From an uncultured Eggerthellaceae bacterium (GTDB lineage Bacteria; Actinomycetota; Coriobacteriia; Coriobacteriales; Eggerthellaceae): a stretch of 5,638 nucleotides of DNA. The translations under genes and the position numbers were made by a program. The notes under the pieces were generated by a model. It was given only the letters and a program-made list of their open reading frames with translations, had not been told where the DNA came from and ran no database searches. The stretch spans positions 1 through 5,638 of the forward strand of contig CAQLOA010000104.1 in NCBI GenBank assembly GCA_948829205.1, written 5' to 3'. Below, piece by piece: positions 5,460-5,638 of this stretch (the stretch's first letter is position 1; each line of letters begins with the position of its first letter).

Positions 5460-5638
5460 TGCGGCCGTGAAGGTATGCTTCGACACCTGCTCCGTCATTG
5501 ACATCGTCGGCAAGACCGACTGGTTTTTCCCGGCGTACTGCGCATACGACGTCGCCGTCTCGCTCGGATTCTCGCCCTGTTTATCCGTGACGTCCACGAC
5601 AGATGTCTGCTACCTGCTGCACTCGCGAGGAATCATAT
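5431..5638 (+). CDS. PIN-domain protein, probable VapC-like RNase toxin (partial, 3' end outside window)
   Basis: The open frame runs from ATG 5431 off the right edge, with 69 complete codons seen. 'VCFDTCSVIDIVG' carries the first PIN acidic residue (D18), and 'SVTSTTDVCYLL' fits the SxxTxx(E/D) element with D58 as the next acidic position. PIN toxins are Mg2+-dependent ribonucleases that cut tRNA, rRNA or mRNA. The start is uncertain. ATG 5431 overlaps the antitoxin by 29 bp and has only AGGG directly abutting it. GTG 5467, seven bases past the antitoxin stop, would begin right at the conserved fold (VKVCFDT) but has GGAG 12 bases away. Pairing with a RelB-type antitoxin rather than a VapB type is a mixed combination. 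Only the first half of the domain can be judged; the remaining acidic residues are outside the window. Confidence 0.8.
   Translation, partial: MSGFPDWESDAAVKVCFDTCSVIDIVGKTDWFFPAYCAYDVAVSLGFSPCLSVTSTTDVCYLLHSRGII

Noticed and set aside
5459..5470. ATG overlapping the antitoxin stop codon (TGATG) as the toxin start
   Set aside because: That ATG is in another frame and meets a stop codon after three codons, so it cannot start the PIN protein.
5052..5597. 181-codon minus-strand open frame over the toxin-antitoxin locus
   Set aside because: It runs antisense to the antitoxin and PIN frames and their promoter. No family features are visible, and the plus-strand genes have a strong promoter and ribosome binding site.

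Overview
The window is high-GC DNA with dense coding, ribosome binding sites of the GGAG type and GTG/TTG start options. Its protein set (a cysteine-rich radical SAM enzyme common in anaerobes, a fused CydDC-like exporter, a RelB/PIN toxin-antitoxin pair) suggests an anaerobic high-GC Gram-positive, most likely a gut Coriobacteriia/Eggerthellaceae member. This assignment comes from composition and remembered family resemblance, not from a search.

Layout. Positions 1-2132 (minus strand) hold the N-terminal 710 codons of a large ABC exporter. It has a complete CydD-like membrane domain and ATPase, then an Ala/Gly-rich linker and the beginning of a second, CydC-like membrane domain that runs off the left edge. 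Just upstream on the same strand is a small YbaN/DUF454 membrane protein (2179-2661), 46 bp from the exporter and probably in its operon. Further upstream, still on the minus strand, is a radical SAM protein with extra C-terminal cysteines (2856-4319). A spacer of about 190 bp with two abutting hairpins separates it from the DUF454 gene. A TetR-family regulator (4493-5077, plus strand) is divergent from the radical SAM gene. The 173 bp between them is AT-rich and holds a 19-bp inverted repeat carrying a TATAAT hexamer on each strand, plus a second palindromic cluster.

To the right is a separate module on the plus strand: a RelB/DinJ-type ribbon-helix-helix antitoxin (5175-5459) overlapping the start of a PIN-domain toxin (5431 to beyond the right edge). 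It is preceded by a near-consensus promoter whose 17-bp spacer contains a perfect 14-bp palindrome, a likely autoregulatory operator.

Working model (inference): the TetR protein controls itself and the divergent radical SAM gene, and perhaps the downstream DUF454-exporter pair. That would join a peptide- or small-molecule-modifying enzyme of unknown function with a membrane accessory protein and an exporter. The toxin-antitoxin pair looks like an independent neighbour. No RNA genes, CRISPR arrays or insertion sequences were recognised.
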